Part shown: piece after piece, positions 44,801 through 62,383 of the stretch
Layout of the letters: each line of letters begins with the position of its first letter
How positions within the stretch are numbered: position 1 is the stretch's first letter
Assembly (NCBI RefSeq): GCF_963678975.1
Contig: NC_089275.1
Span: 20,852,467 to 20,916,466 of the forward strand
Direction: 5' to 3'
From: Dysidea avara
Lineage: Eukaryota; Porifera; Demospongiae; Dictyoceratida; Dysideidae
DNA length: 64,000 nt
Translations under genes and position numbers: made by a program
Notes under the pieces: model-generated
What the model saw: only the letters and a program-made list of their open reading frames with translations
The model's database searches: none
Told to the model about the DNA's origin: nothing

Positions 44801-45060
44801 TACACGAGACTACACAGGATTACATAAGGATACATAAAGTTACAGGAGGATACATCTGGTTACATTAGCTTTACATAAGGGTACACAAAGTTGCATGAGG
44901 CTATACACAGAGTTGCATAAGGATACATTGGGTTACATGCTTGAGGCTACACAGAGTTCTATGAGGCTACCAGAGTTACACGAGACTACACAGGGTTACA
45001 ACAGGTCAAACAGAGGATAATATCTATAGTCTGGAAGAAACAACAGGCTACACAAAAGGT
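41885..45060. repeat. 20-bp satellite, left body of X2
   Basis: Same unit as X1. Orientation switches near 42,730, 43,313, 43,600, 43,763, 43,855, 44,305 and elsewhere. Duplicated higher-order blocks occur, for example the three-fold ACACTGAGGCATTACAGAGG run at 42,050-42,160 and two near-copies of the TGCATGATACTACATTGGAG block at 42,715 and 43,582. Confidence 0.9.
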
Positions 45061-45075
45061 TACAACTATATGTAT

Positions 45076-45702
45076 CAGACATGGGGCCAAGTACATGAGT
45101 ACTTATACTTAAGTACACTTAAGTACAGATTTGAAAGTACTTGTACTTTACTTAAATACTTTCTTAATTTCCCCAATGTACTTGTACTTATACTCAAGTA
45201 CTTTGCTAAGTACTTGTATGTACTTGAGTACTTAAAGTACTTGTAAGTACTGCAAACATTGTACGTAGTTTGTACACAGTGGGTGTACAATGAGAATAAC
45301 AGAATTTTATGAAGGTGCAGTTTACAACTTCTTGCAATTCTTCTACTGCCTTCCCCAACCTTACTATGTATCATGTTGCCACGATTAATGATGTCATAGC
45401 ATTCTGGCAAACAAAAACAATGCTGTTGTTCAAGTCAGTGCATTTTAAGAGTTTAACAGAGAGATTGGTTGACAAAAACCAACCCCTCTAGGCACACTTA
45501 CATACTACAACACACTGAATACAGCATATGTTTCACTACAGCATAATGTACTTGTACTTTACTTAAGTACTTCCAGCATGTACTTGTACTTTACTTAAGT
45601 ACTCTCTGGATTGCTGTTGGAGTACTTGTACTTGTACTTGGAAAATTCAAAAGTACTTGTACTTTACTTAAGTACTTTTAAATGTACTTGGCCCCATGTC
45701 TG
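45076..45702. mobile_element. hAT-type element with 8-bp TSD (TACTTG-rich)
   Basis: 627 bp. Inverted ends CAGACATGGGGCCAAGTACA, both flanked by exact ATATGTAT (45,068-45,075 and 45,703-45,710). Subterminal regions are dense in ACTTAAGTACTTGTA. The central ~250 bp is unique and non-coding. It interrupts the X2 satellite. Confidence 0.92.
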
Positions 45703-45779
45703 ATATGTATTAGTATTACTACTACTACCTTCGCAGTGTCCAGCACTAAAGGTTGACGGTCTTTGAATTAACTATCTTA

Positions 45780-46280
45780 ATAAATAGAATGCTTTAGAAT
45801 TTGCGAACAGCTCAGGTTACACAGGCTTCACAGGGGTAATTACATGAGGTTACAATGAGCTACACAAGGCTGCATTGGGTTACATGAGGATGACTACACT
45901 GAGGCTACAGGAGTACAAAGGGTTACAACAAGCTATGCAGGTTTACAACATGCTATACTTGGCTACTCCCCCGAGGATATACACAAGGTTGCACCAGACT
46001 ACACAGGAGTTCATGAGGATAAGCCTGTTAAATGAAGCTACACTTGGTTGCAAGTGGATCTGTGGATACACCTAGGTAATAGTGGATCATGATACACTGG
46101 GCTACAAGTGCACATTAATACACAGTCACTTCTATAGAGGATACACTGGGTTACGTCAACTGAGTTACAACAGGATTTCACATCGGTACACAGTAGGTAT
46201 ACTTTGTTACATGAGAATACACTGGGATACAAATGGAAGTACTGGATTACAAAATGGATACTTGGGTGTATACATACAAT
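45780..46280 (+). repeat. Degenerate satellite stretch
   Basis: Looser repeats of GGTTACA / GGCTACA / GGATACAC spacing (TACACTGGGTTAC, AGGATACACTGGG). Probably old, unhomogenised units of the 20-bp satellite. Confidence 0.6.
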
Positions 46281-46929
46281 CAGTATTTTTCCTATAATAC
46301 AGTGCTGTAATTCACAATAAACTTGTGCTAGTCTCCATTTAATCAGGTTTTTAGCACAACTATATAGATAGATATGGCTTTGTTTCTTCCATATGCTCTA
46401 AGTTGTAAGGCTTTAGCAGGTTACTAAACAAGTACATAATAAGAATACAGATTTATCTTTATGTACCCTTGCTACACTAGTGGAAAAGGTTTAGTTACTC
46501 TAATAGACCAGTTACACAGTCTATTCATGATCAACCTCAACTCTACAGCTACTCTTCACTTAATTTTTGATTTGGTTATTCCCCTCAACATGTATCTATC
46601 ACAAAACTTCAATGTGAATAATAGTCATGTAAAAGCAGCAATAAGATATTTAGTAAATTGTTTAGTAAAAAGGTGAAAAATTTATCATAAATGTTAAGCC
46701 CAAATATGAGTAAGGCAAATTACAGTACACAACAATACACAAGAAAGCTTATGTAGTATATGTGGAATCACATCAACCATTAGGTATATGTAACTTTAAA
46801 TTTATAACCACAACCCTTGATAAATTTACTCAACTTTTTTAGACTTTAAAAAACCCCTAAAGCTCATTTAAATATTTAAAGCTGAAACACAGTTTAATAC
46901 ACTATATACACAATCTCCTAAGTATCTGT

Positions 46930-49440
46930 AACCAGGTGTAGCCTGTGTAGCCTCATGTATGTAACTGAGTGTATATATCCCCATGTAACCCAGTGTATAT
47001 AGCCTCATGTAACCCTGTGTAGCCTCATGTAACCCTGTGTAGCTTCATGTAACACTGTGTAGCTTCAAGTAACCCAGTTCATCCTCATGTAACCATTTAA
47101 CCCTTTGTATCATCATGTAGCTTCATATGTGATTGAAAATGGATCTTCCACACACATCCAATACTATGAACTGTGAAGATCACATATAAGCCTGAACTTC
47201 TTGTCAACCATCAATCCATGTTGGGTTTCTACTGAGCAAAATTCAAGTAACTAGCTTTTTCTCAGCTGAAGTTATAAATTGTCAAAGTTGGTAAACTGGA
47301 TGTGTGTGGAATACCTCTTTCACTAATCTGGTCACATATGTGACCGGATGTGCGAAAAGGAGTCTTCCACACACATCCAATTCTCTGAACTTGAGAGCTA
47401 TGTTGGTACTCACTACTGACCAAATTTCAAATCAATATCTTTTTCCAATTTTATAAGTTATTAATTGTCAAAGTTAGTAAATTGGATGTGTGTGGAATAC
47501 CCCTTTTCACAAATCCGGTCAAATATAACCAGGAACTCCGTGTATAACAATAGCCTCTTGTATCCTCATGTAACCCTGTGTAATGCTGTGTAGCTTCATG
47601 TAACCATGTTGTAACCCTGTGTAGCCTAATGTGTGTATCAACATGTAACCTAGTTTAACCTTCAATGTAACCTGTGTTGCAATCCTTTGTAGCCTCCTTG
47701 CCGAATGTAATGCAATGTATTCTCATGTAACTCTGTGTAGCCTCGTGTAACCCTATGTAGCCCCATGTAATCCTATGTATTCTCATGTAAAGCTGTATAT
47801 AACCCCTCATGTAATTTGGTGAAGCCTCATGTAACCTGTATAATTATTCCTTTGTACCCTGATGTAACTTCATGTAGCCCTGTGTAGCCTCATGTAACCC
47901 TTTGCATTGCCTCATGTAACTGTGTAGTCTCATGTAACCCTGTGTATTGCCTCATGTAACTCTTTGTAGCCCCACGTAACTCTGTGCAGCCTCATGTAAC
48001 CCTTTGTAGCCTCATGTAGCCTCATGTAACCCAATGTATCTCTGTGCAGCCTCATGTAACCCAATGTAGTCTCATGTAACTTACATGAGGCTACATTGGG
48101 TTGCATGAGGCTACATGAGGCTACAAAGGGTTACATAAGGCTGCACAGAGTTACATGAGGCTACATTGGATTACATGAGGCTAGACATGATATGGTTACA
48201 TAAGTAGACATTGGGTTACATTAGGGTACACAGAGTTACATGAGGCAATGCACAGCATTACATGAGGCTACACAGCGTTATATGAGGCAATACACAGGGT
48301 TACACGAGGGCTAAATGAGGCTACACTGAACTAAATGAGCCTACAAAGAGTTACAAGAGGCTGCACAGAGTTATCTGACACTACATTGGGTTTACAAAAG
48401 GTTACGTGAGGCTGCGTAGCCTCATGTAACCCAATGTAACATGTAACTCTGTGCAGCTCACTTAACCCTTTGTAGCCTCATGTAACTATGTCAGTCTCAT
48501 GCAACCTTGTGTAGCCTCTGTGTAACCTCGTGTAACCTTATGTAGCCTCATGTAACCTAGTGTAGCCTCATGTAACCCTTTGTAGCCTCATGTAACTCTG
48601 TCAGTCTCATATGCTACCTTGTGTAGCCTCGTGTAACTCTGTGTAATGTCATGTAACCTCAAGTAACCCAATGTATAGCCTTGTGTAACTCTGTGTAGCC
48701 TCATGGTACCCTTTGTAGCCTCATGTAACCCTGTTTAACATCGTGTGAGCCTGTGTAGTTTCATGTAACCCTATGTATAACCTCTGTGTAACCTCATGTA
48801 ATCCTATGTATCTTTATGTAAATTTGTGTAGCCTCATGTAGCACAGTTTAGGTTCATGTAACCCAGTGTAGCCTCATGTAACTCAGCGTAGCCTCATGTA
48901 ACTCGGTGTAGCCTCACGTAACCCAATACGGTGTAATGTTGTGTAGCCTGATGTAGCCCCATGTAACCCAATGTATCCTCACGTATCCCTATATACAGCC
49001 TCATGTAACCTTGTGTAGCCTCATGTAACTCTGTGTACAATAATCCAGTGTAGCATCATGCAAAACTGTGTAGCCTCATATAATTATTTCAATGTAAATT
49101 TGTGTAATTCCATGTAACCCAATGTATCCTCATGTAACCCTGCGTATAACCTCATGTAACCTTGTGTAGCCTCAGGTAACTCTGAGTAGCCTCTGGTAAC
49201 TCTGTGTAGCTTCATGTAAGCTTGTGTAGCCTCATGTAATCCTCATGTAACCCAGTGTCGCTTCATGTAACCCTGTAAAGCCTCATGTATCCCAATGTAG
49301 CCTCATGCAACCTTGTGCAGTATCATGTAACCCAGTGTAGCTACATGTAACCATGTGTAGCATCATGTAACTCTTTGTAGCTTTAATGTAACCCAGTGTA
49401 GCCTTATGTAACTCTGTGTAGCCTCATGTAATCTTGTGTA
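46930..49440 (-). repeat. 20-bp satellite, right body of X2
   Basis: Mostly minus-sense units (ATGTAACCCTGTGTAGCCTC), with a plus-sense island at about 48,080-48,420. Interrupted at 47,124-47,525 by a pair of TIR units. Confidence 0.9.
47124..47525. mobile_element. Two adjacent copies of a TIR element (CCGGAT family)
   Basis: Copy 1 about 47,124-47,340 and copy 2 about 47,336-47,525. Each has inner inverted CCACACACATCCAAT / ATTGGATGTGTGTGG and outer CATATGTGACCGGATGTGCG-type ends. A half copy with the same right end sits at 54,950-55,052. Confidence 0.75.
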
Positions 49441-50769
49441 GCCTGTTGTAGATGTTGATTGCAAGGTTTGTTAAGATTAACGGTACATTAAGTAAAGAAT
49501 TTAATGGTTTAACAAATAATGTTCATGGTTTAACAACTAATGTTCAGGATTTAATAAATAATGAAAAGTACTATAGAAATATTGCACATTTTTGGGTAAA
49601 CAATATCAAGGAAATTTATTTCTATTTTTGGCAATGTAATTAAAAACCTTAATTTTGATACAAATGGCATCTCAAAGTTCATGATCAGGTTTTGTGCCAA
49701 AATGTGTAACAGGACAACAAATGGCACATAATAGAGAAGATACTTGTCATTTGAGCATTATATATTAAATAATGTAAATTATTTATTTAAAAAGAGTCAT
49801 TATTTATTTATGAAAATGTACAGATGTATAAACTATGTACAGCAAGCATATATAACCTAGTTTTTTATACTTATTATATTGTTATAATTTTGATACAAAC
49901 GGTACCCCATAAACGGCACCCCATAAATTGAAGACTCACTTTAAGAGATCAAGACACACGGTAGTGTGTCGTGCGGCCCAAGAAGCCTGCGCGTAACACC
50001 CGTGAGTATATTGACAGGAAGAAAGAAAACGCAATTTTCGCACCTCCGTAGCTCTGTGCTTCCTTGATGAAACAAGACGATTTTTGCTGTGGACATTCCC
50101 TCCAACTGCAGCACTCCACATTCCGAATTTGAGCGAAATCGCTTCGCGCGTTCCCGAGATATGCGACTTCAAAAATTGGCTCAGTTTCTTCGTTTTTTTT
50201 CTTCTTATTTTTCTTTTTCTTGTCGCACACTTACAAAAACTGCTATAAAACGCGAACGCCATATCCGATTGCCTTGAAATTTGGCACACAGAAGGGGGGT
50301 ATAAAGGCGCATCTCGGTACCAACTTTGGCTGGAATACGATAAACAGGCAAAGAGTTACGAGCGATTATTCACGAAAAATAACACCAATATGTTGTCACG
50401 CCTACAGGGTAAACCGCGTATGGGAAGAAGCTGAAAATCGGTGGGTGAATAGGTTAACTATTGAACCTCAAACCTTTTGTGGTTTGAAAGAAATCGAGCT
50501 AATAACCAGGAAGATAGAACGAAAAAACCAACACTGTGTAACAATTACGCAATCGAGATTAGCTAATAAAAAAACGACTACTTGCCACGCCTGCCAGATA
50601 AACCGCTTGGGGTAATGCTTTGAAAATCGTTGTACAGATGGAGTAATCATCTTAGAAAGGCTCATCAATGGTGTAGAAGAATCAGACACGGAGTTATAAC
50701 ACGAAATCCAACTTGGTGCAGCAAGTGCGAGATCGAGATACTCTAATAGAGCAGTCATCCTAATAGAGC

Positions 50770-53700
50770 AGTCACCCTGAAGAGAATTCAAGAGATCAGC
50801 TAGAAACAAGAAACCTGTATAGAGATCAGCTACACACAAGTCATCCTGTAGAGAGATCAGCTAGAAGAAGTTACCTTGTAGGGAGTTCATGCAACTATGG
50901 AAAGGGATAGTTCAGCTAGAAAAAATCACCTTGTAGAATTCAGCTACAAAGAAACCACCATGTAGAGAATTCAGCTACAAACAAATCGCCCTGTGGAGAG
51001 ATCAATAGAAGAAGTTACCTTGCAGAGAGTTCAATTACAAAGAAACCATCATGTAGAGAGTTCAGCTACGAACAAATCTCCCTGTAGAGAGATTAGCTAG
51101 AAGAAGTTACCTTGTAGAGAGTTCAGCTACAAAGAAACCATCATGTAGAGAGTTCAGCTACAAACAAATCTCCCTGTAGAGAGATCAGCTAGAAGAAGTT
51201 ACCTTGTAGAGAGTTCAGCTTCAAACAAATCTCCCTGTAGAAAGATCAGCTAGAAGAGGTCACCTTGTAGAGAGTTCAGTTACAAAGAAACCACCATTTA
51301 GAGAGCTCAGCTACAAATTAGTGACTTTGTAGAGACATCAGCTAGAAGAAGTTACCTTGTAGAGAGTTCAGCTACAAAGAAACCATTCTTTAAAGAGCTC
51401 AGCTGCAAACAAATCACCTGTACAGAATTCAGCTACAAATAAATCACCCTGTAGAAAGATGAGCTAGAAAAAGTTACCTTGTAGAGAGTTCAGTTACAAA
51501 GAAACCACCATGTAGAGAATTCAGCTACAAACTAGTGACCCTGTAAAGATATCAGCTAGAAGAAGTTACCTTGAGAGAGTTCAGCTACAAAGAAACCATT
51601 ATTTAAAGAGCTCAGCTGCAAACAAATCACCTATACAGAATTCAGCTACAAACAAATCACCATGTAGAGAGATCAGCTAGAAGAAGTTATCTTGTAGATA
51701 GTTCAGCTACAAGCAAATCACCCTGTAGAGAGATCAGCTAGAAGAAGTTAACTTGTAGAAAGTTCAGCTACAAAGAAACCATCATTTAGAGAGTCCAGCT
51801 TCAAACAAATCACCTGTAGAGAGTTCAGCTACAAACAAATCTCCCTGTAGACAGATCAGCTAGAAGAAGTTACCTTGTAGAGAGTTCAGCTACAAACAAA
51901 TCACCCTGTAGAAAGATCAGCTAGAAGAAGTCACCTTGTAGAAAGTTCAGTTACAAAGAAACCACCATGTAGAGAGTTCAGCTACAAACTAGTCACCTTG
52001 TAGAGACATCAGCTAGAAGAAGTTACCTTGTAGAAAGTTCAGCTACAAAGAAACCATTTTGTAAAGAGCTCAGCTGCAAACAAATCATCTGTGCAGAATT
52101 CAGCTACAAACAAATCACCCTGTAGAGAGGTCAGCTAGAAGAAATTACCTTGTACATAGTTCAGCTACAAAGAAACCACCAAGTAGAGAGTTCAGCTGCA
52201 AAGAAATCACCCTGTATAAAATTCTGCCACAAACAAGTTGCCCTGTAGAAAGATCAGTTAGAAGAAGTTACCTTTTAGAGAGTTCAGCTACAAAGAAACC
52301 ATTCTGTAAAGAGTTCAGCTGCAAACAAATCACCTGTACAGCGCTACAAACAAATCACCCTGTAGAGAGATCAGCTAGAAGAAGTTACCTTGTAGATCGT
52401 TCAGCTACAAACAAATCTCCCTGTAGAGAGATCAGCTAGAAGAAGTTACCTTGTAGAGAGTTCAGCTATAAAGAAACCACCATGTAGAGAGTTCAGCTGC
52501 AAAGAAATCACCATGTATAAAATTCTGCCACGAACAAATTGCCCTGTAGAAAGATCAGTTAGAAGAAGTTACCTTGTAGAGAGTTCAGCTACAAAGAAAC
52601 CATTCTGTAAAGAGCTCAGCTGCAAACAAATCACCTGTACAGAATTCAGCTACAAACAAATCACCCTGTAGAGAGATCAGCTAGAAGAAATTACTTTGTA
52701 GAAAGTTCAGCTACAAAGAAACCACCATGTAGAGAGTTCAGCTGCAAAGAAATCACCCTGTATAAAATTCTGCCACAAGCAAATTGCCCTGTAGAAAGAT
52801 CAGTTAGAAGAAGTTACCTTGTAGATAGTTCAGCTACAAACAGATCTCCCTGTAGAGAGATCAGCTAGAAGAAATTACCTTGTAGAGAGTTCAGCTACAA
52901 AGAAACCACCATGTAGAGAGTTAAGCTGCAAAGAAATCACCTGTAGAAAATGCAGCCACAAACAAATTGCCCTGTAGAAAGATCAGTTATAAGAAGTTAC
53001 CTTGTAGATAGTTCAGCTACAAAGAAACCATTTTGTAAAGAGCTCAGCTGCAAACAAATCACCTGTACAGAATTCAGCTACGAACAAATCACCCTGTAGA
53101 GAGATCAGCTATAAGAAGTTACCTTGTAGATCATTCAGCTACAAACAAATCTCCCTGTAGAGAGATCAGCTAGAAGAAGTTACCTTGTAGAGAGTTCAGC
53201 TACAAAGAAACCACCATGTAGAAAGTTCAGCTGCAAAGAAATCACCCTGTAGAAAATTCTGCCAGAAACAAATTGCCCTGTAGAAAGATCAGTTATAAGA
53301 AGTTACCTTTTAGAGAGTTCAGCTACAAAGAAACCATTCTGTAAAGAACTCAGCTGCAAACAATTTACCTATACAGAATTCACCTACGAACAAATCACCC
53401 TGTAGAGAGATCAGCTAGAAGAAGTTACCTTGTAGATAGTTCAGCTACAAACAAATTTCCCTGTAGAGAAATCAGCTAGAAGAAATTACCTTGTAGAGAG
53501 TTCAGCTACAAAGAAACCATCATTTAGAAAGTTCAGCTTCAAACAAATCACCTGTAGAGAGTTCAGCTACAAACAAATCTCCCTGTAGAGAGATCAGATA
53601 GAAGAAGTTACCTTGTAGATAGTTCAGCTACAAACAAATCTCCCTGTAGAGAGATCAGCTAGAAGAAATTACCTTGTAGAGAGTTCAGCTACAAAGAAAC

Positions 53701-54945
53701 CATCATTTAGAAAGTTCAGCTTCAAACAAATCTCCCTGTAGAGAGATCAGCTAGAAGAAGTTACCTTGTAGAGAGTGAAGCTACAAACAAATCATCCTAT
53801 TGAAAGATCAGATAGAAGAAGTCACCTTGTAGAAAGTTCAGTTACAAAGAAACCACCATGTAGAGAGTTCAGCTACAAACTAGCCACCTTGTAAAGGCAT
53901 CAGCTAGAAAAGTTACCTTGTAGAGAGTTCAGCTACAAAGAAACCATTCTGTAAAGAGCTCAGCTGCAAACAAATCACCTGTACATAATTCAGCTTCAAA
54001 CAAATCACCCTGTAGAGAGATCAGCTAGAAGAAGTTACCTTGTAGATAGTTCAGCTACAAACAAATCACCCTGTAGAAAGATCAGTTAGAAGAAGTTACC
54101 TTGTAGAGAGTTCAGCTACAAAGAAACCATTCTGTAAAGAGCTCAGCTGCAAACAAATCACCTGTACAGAATTCAGCTTCAAACAAATCACCCTGTAGAG
54201 AGATCAGCTAGAAGAAGTTACCTTGTAGATAGTTCAGCTAGAAACAAATCACCCTGTAGAAAGATCAGTTAGAAGAAGTTACCTTGTAGAGAGTTCAGCT
54301 ACAAAGAAACCATTCTGTAAAGAGCTCAGCTGCAAACAAATCACCTGTACAGAATTCAGCTTCAAACAAATCACCCTGTAGAGAGATCAGCTAGAAGAAG
54401 TTACCTTGTAGATAGTTCAGCTACAAACAAATCACCCTGTAGAAAGATCAGTTAGAAGAAGTTACCTTGTAGAGAGTTCAGCTACAAAGAAACCATTCTG
54501 TAAAGAGCTCAGCTGCAAACAAATCACCTGTACAGAATTCAGCTACAAACAAATCACCTGTAGAGAGTTCAGCTACAAACAAATCTCCCTGTAGAGAGAT
54601 CAGCTAGAAGAAGTTACCTTGTAGAGAGTGAAGCTACAAACAAATCACCCTATTGAAAGATCAGCTAGAAGAAGTCACCTCGTAGAAAGTTCAGTTACAA
54701 AGAAACCACCATGTAGAGAGTTCAGCTACAAACTAGCCACCTTGTAGAGACATCAGCTAGAAAAGTTACCTTGTAGAGAGTTCAGCTACAAAGAAACCAT
54801 TCTGTAAAGAGCTCAGCTGCAAACAAATCACCTGTACAGAATTCAGCTACAAACAAATCTCCCTGTAAAGAGATCAGCTACCTTGTAGAGAGTTCAGCTA
54901 CAAAGAAACCATCATGTAGAGAGTTCAGCTGCAAAGAAATCACCA
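50770..54945 (-). repeat. Satellite array, ~31-bp unit, copy B
   Basis: Alternating sub-units GTTCAGCTACAAACAAATCT... and GATCAGCTAGAAGAAGTTAC... give a ~61-bp dimer, grouped into larger repeated blocks (for example AAAGAAACCATTCTGTAAAG followed by AGCTCAGCTGCAAACAAATC, recurring at least eight times). Confidence 0.93.
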
Positions 54946-54949
54946 CTGC

Positions 54950-55055
54950 CCAAATTTCAAGGCAATAGCTCTTTCCAATCTGAAGTTATCAATTGTCAAA
55001 GTTGGCAAATTGGATGTGTGGAAGGTCCCTTTTCGCAAATCCGGTCACATATGTA
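54950..55055. mobile_element. Half copy of CCGGAT-family TIR element
   Basis: Matches the right half of the unit at 47,336-47,525 (CAATTGTCAAAGTTGGCAAA, then TTCGCAAATCCGGTCACATA). It is joined directly to the last satellite unit of copy B. Confidence 0.75.
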
Positions 55056-55214
55056 TTATATATATAATTGTACATTTACTGATAAAATATTTAAAGTACG
55101 TACATCTACTTCATCTTTTCTTCTTCCTGTAGTAAAGAAAAAAACATAGGTGTAAAAAGTCCCAAAGCTGGCCATAGGCTGGCTTTGGGGTATACAAATA
55201 CAAAAAGAAATGAA

Positions 55215-55535
55215 ATCTAATCCAAAACAGCCAAGCTGTAAAAAAAGTGTGTAGCCCTCAGAAAGGCTATGGTGAAAAAAGATGTGAAATCCAAGGTGGC
55301 GGCCAAGAAATGGCTGTGATGGTAGGTTAATGGTAAAAATTTTAATAACGACAATTCAGGTGAATTTTTGTGCCGCTTCACAAAATTTACCTGAATTGTC
55401 ATTATTAAAATTTTTACCATTAACCTACCATCACAGCCATTTCTTGGCCGCCACCTTGGATTTCACATCTTTTTTCACCATAGCCTTTCTGAGGGCCGCA
55501 CACTTTTTTTACAGCTTGGCTGTTTTGGATTAGAT
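55215..55535. repeat. Long palindrome (5' module of copy B)
   Basis: Arms of about 150 bp start ATCTAATCCAAAACAGCC and are nearly perfect inverses (GGCTGTTTTGGATTAGAT at the right end). Same family as 14,908-15,227. Confidence 0.88.
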
Positions 55536-55824
55536 AATTATAGCTAGAGCCAGTATATTCATTGCATATAATAAGTTAGTGCCATCAAATTTTATGCACA
55601 CTTAGCTGGATTGATTGCATGGCTGTAGCTAGTTTACATAAGCAATACTGTAAAACTTACGATTATTCACTTATAACAAATGGACCACACCACCCTAGCT
55701 CTATCAAAAACTACTGGGTGGAATGTGGTAGCAGCACTAACTATGGTAATAATTCAGTTCATTTCTTTCTGCATGGTCATAGACATGCCAGCATAACCAT
55801 ACATTACGATAGTAGTGTATAGTA

Positions 55825-56600
55825 GGGACCACAAAGGAATAGGCGTGGCCCACGAAATAATATCACCCAATAAACAGCCTCAATTTCCCCTAACGATGAT
55901 CAGACAGTATTGGTTAAGTGAAACTAAGCCAAAATAAGCCTTCAGATCGACCTAAAACGCTTTCAACAAGTTGCTATGGAATTTAAAAACAATTTATTTA
56001 ACGAAATTTTCTACTGACTGAGTAAGTAAGTAACTGACTGATGCCTTCAGACAAGCAATAACCAATAACGGCTATGGCTACGGGTTTGAGTTTTTCAGTG
56101 TTTGACGTCGCTTCGGCCCAACGAGTGCCTTTTGGCATACCAAAGTATGTACAATGCATTCTTCATGGACTTACCAGTGTCCTACTTTGTGTCCCATTCA
56201 TCTTTGCTGACAGTGAAGTGTCAATTTGGCGATAGCACATGATGGCTTCCCTTCATAACAGAAATCGTCCGTATTTGTCATAGTGGCTATTTTGATATCA
56301 GAGATGCTTTTCAAACAGTTCTTGATTCATACTGCTGTGTAACGGGTTGAACATAGCTGAAAACGAAGCATATTGGATACGTCACTTTTCAGTCGATAAT
56401 TGATATAACTGGGGCGCACGGCACCATTTCTTTCTTTCAGTATGCGTGGATTGCAGAGGTGCTTTTTGAACAGTTTTTGATTTGAAATGCTGCGTAACGG
56501 GTTGAACATAGCTGACAACAAATTGTAATGGATACTCCACTTTTCAGACGATAATTGGGGCGTGCGGCACCATTTAAGATGCAGTATGCGTGGGTTCACC
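55825..56600. repeat. Dispersed-repeat-like region with internal duplication
   Basis: Two diverged units (about 56,300-56,455 and 56,456-56,598) share GTAACGGGTTGAACATAGCT, ACTTTTCAG(T/A)CGATAATTG and GCACCATTT. The upstream part (GTAGGGACCACAAAGG, GACTGAGTAAGTAAGTAACT) also looks repetitive, but no second full copy is in the window. No gene is seen. Confidence 0.5.
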
Positions 56601-56634
56601 AGTCATAATTATTATTTACAAAAAAAGTTAACAA

Positions 56635-56936
56635 ACAAGTACACAGAAAAATTTGGAATTTTCAATTAGAGTAGGGACCATAACACATTGATAAAAAATA
56701 CTGAAACAAGCTGGAGTAGTGCACGATATTAATTCACAGTAAAACAATAAGAAGTGTTATATCCCTACTGCGCTCAAGATACCACAGTGCAACGTGGAAA
56801 TGCACAGTAGGGATATAACACTTACAGTTTTACTGTGAATTAATATCGTGCACTACTCCAGCCTGTTTCAGTACTTTTTATCGGTGTTATGGTCCCTACT
56901 CTAATTGAAAATTCCAAATGTTTCTGTGTACTTGTC
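56635..56936. mobile_element. Foldback element, ~110-bp arms
   Basis: Arms run from ACAAGTACACAGAAA and TTGGAATTTTCAATTAGAGT to their inverses ending TCTGTGTACTTGT. The inner arms (GATATTAATTCACAGTAAAA) enclose a short unique centre near 56,775-56,800. Non-coding. Confidence 0.8.
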
Positions 56937-57431
56937 CAATAAGAGCCAACAGCCACCTACAAGGACTGAAAGTTACCTCAGTGTACTGGAAGTTATGCGC
57001 AAGTTACTTACTAGTACTGAAATACGATAAGCGTAATCCAATATAAGAAGGATTGTAATGTTTACAAAATAGCACAATAAATTCCAACAAGATTATCTGA
57101 CCTTAAGCAGGTGGCTGATTTCAGTAGGTAACTTTGTAAAAATTTCAAGTTGTATTGTACAAATTGCTAAAGCTTAGATAGACATGTTTCACTGCATCAT
57201 ATATGTATCAGAGTGGTAAACAAACAAGATAAGGGTAAAAGGAATTCTTATCCATGATCTACAAATACAGTTAACCTTCTATGTAACACATCGTCATACA
57301 ATTAGCCTTAATATATATTTAACACATTGTCATATACATACAAACATACATAGTGTATTACAAAAGATATAATAAAATACATTACTTAATGAACTACTGT
57401 ATTCAAATGTATGGTATATTTTCAGTTCAAT

Positions 57432-62383
<4,952 letters not shown>

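Larger units (their letters stand above)
41442..49924. mobile_element. Giant foldback satellite element X2
   Basis: 8.5 kb with inverted termini of about 450 bp: 41,442-41,890, and 49,440-49,910 inverted. The outermost 14 bp are repeated at the right edge (AAACGGTACCCCAT AAACGGCACCCCAT). The body is 20-bp satellite that changes strand many times, interrupted by a hAT MITE (45,076-45,702), a low-similarity stretch (45,780-46,280), unique sequence (46,280-46,930) and a pair of TIR units (47,124-47,525). No transposase frame is found. Either non-autonomous or a satellite-driven foldback. Confidence 0.75.
49948..55535 (-). mobile_element. Composite satellite-bearing Helitron-like element, copy B
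   Basis: Inverted copy of 14,908-19,213. From its 3' end: hairpin terminus (49,948), 3' module (to ~50,715), GATCGAGATACTCTAATAGA (50,732), satellite (50,770-54,945), unique block (55,080-55,210), palindrome (55,215-55,535). It is longer than copy A because the satellite is expanded, but lacks copy A's 1.4-kb transposon. Only 23 bp separate it from the end of X2. Confidence 0.75.

Noticed and set aside
45309..45491. Frame inside the TACTTG-rich hAT element as a possible transposase relic
   Set aside because: Only 60 codons and no hAT dimerisation or DDE-type motif.
38340..49440. Possible CRISPR-like array because of short regular repeats
   Set aside because: There are no unique spacers; units are contiguous, degenerate and switch strand, and the genome is animal.
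55619..55822. 67-residue plus-strand frame
   Set aside because: No domain, no upstream signals; it lies in repeat-flanked spacer.
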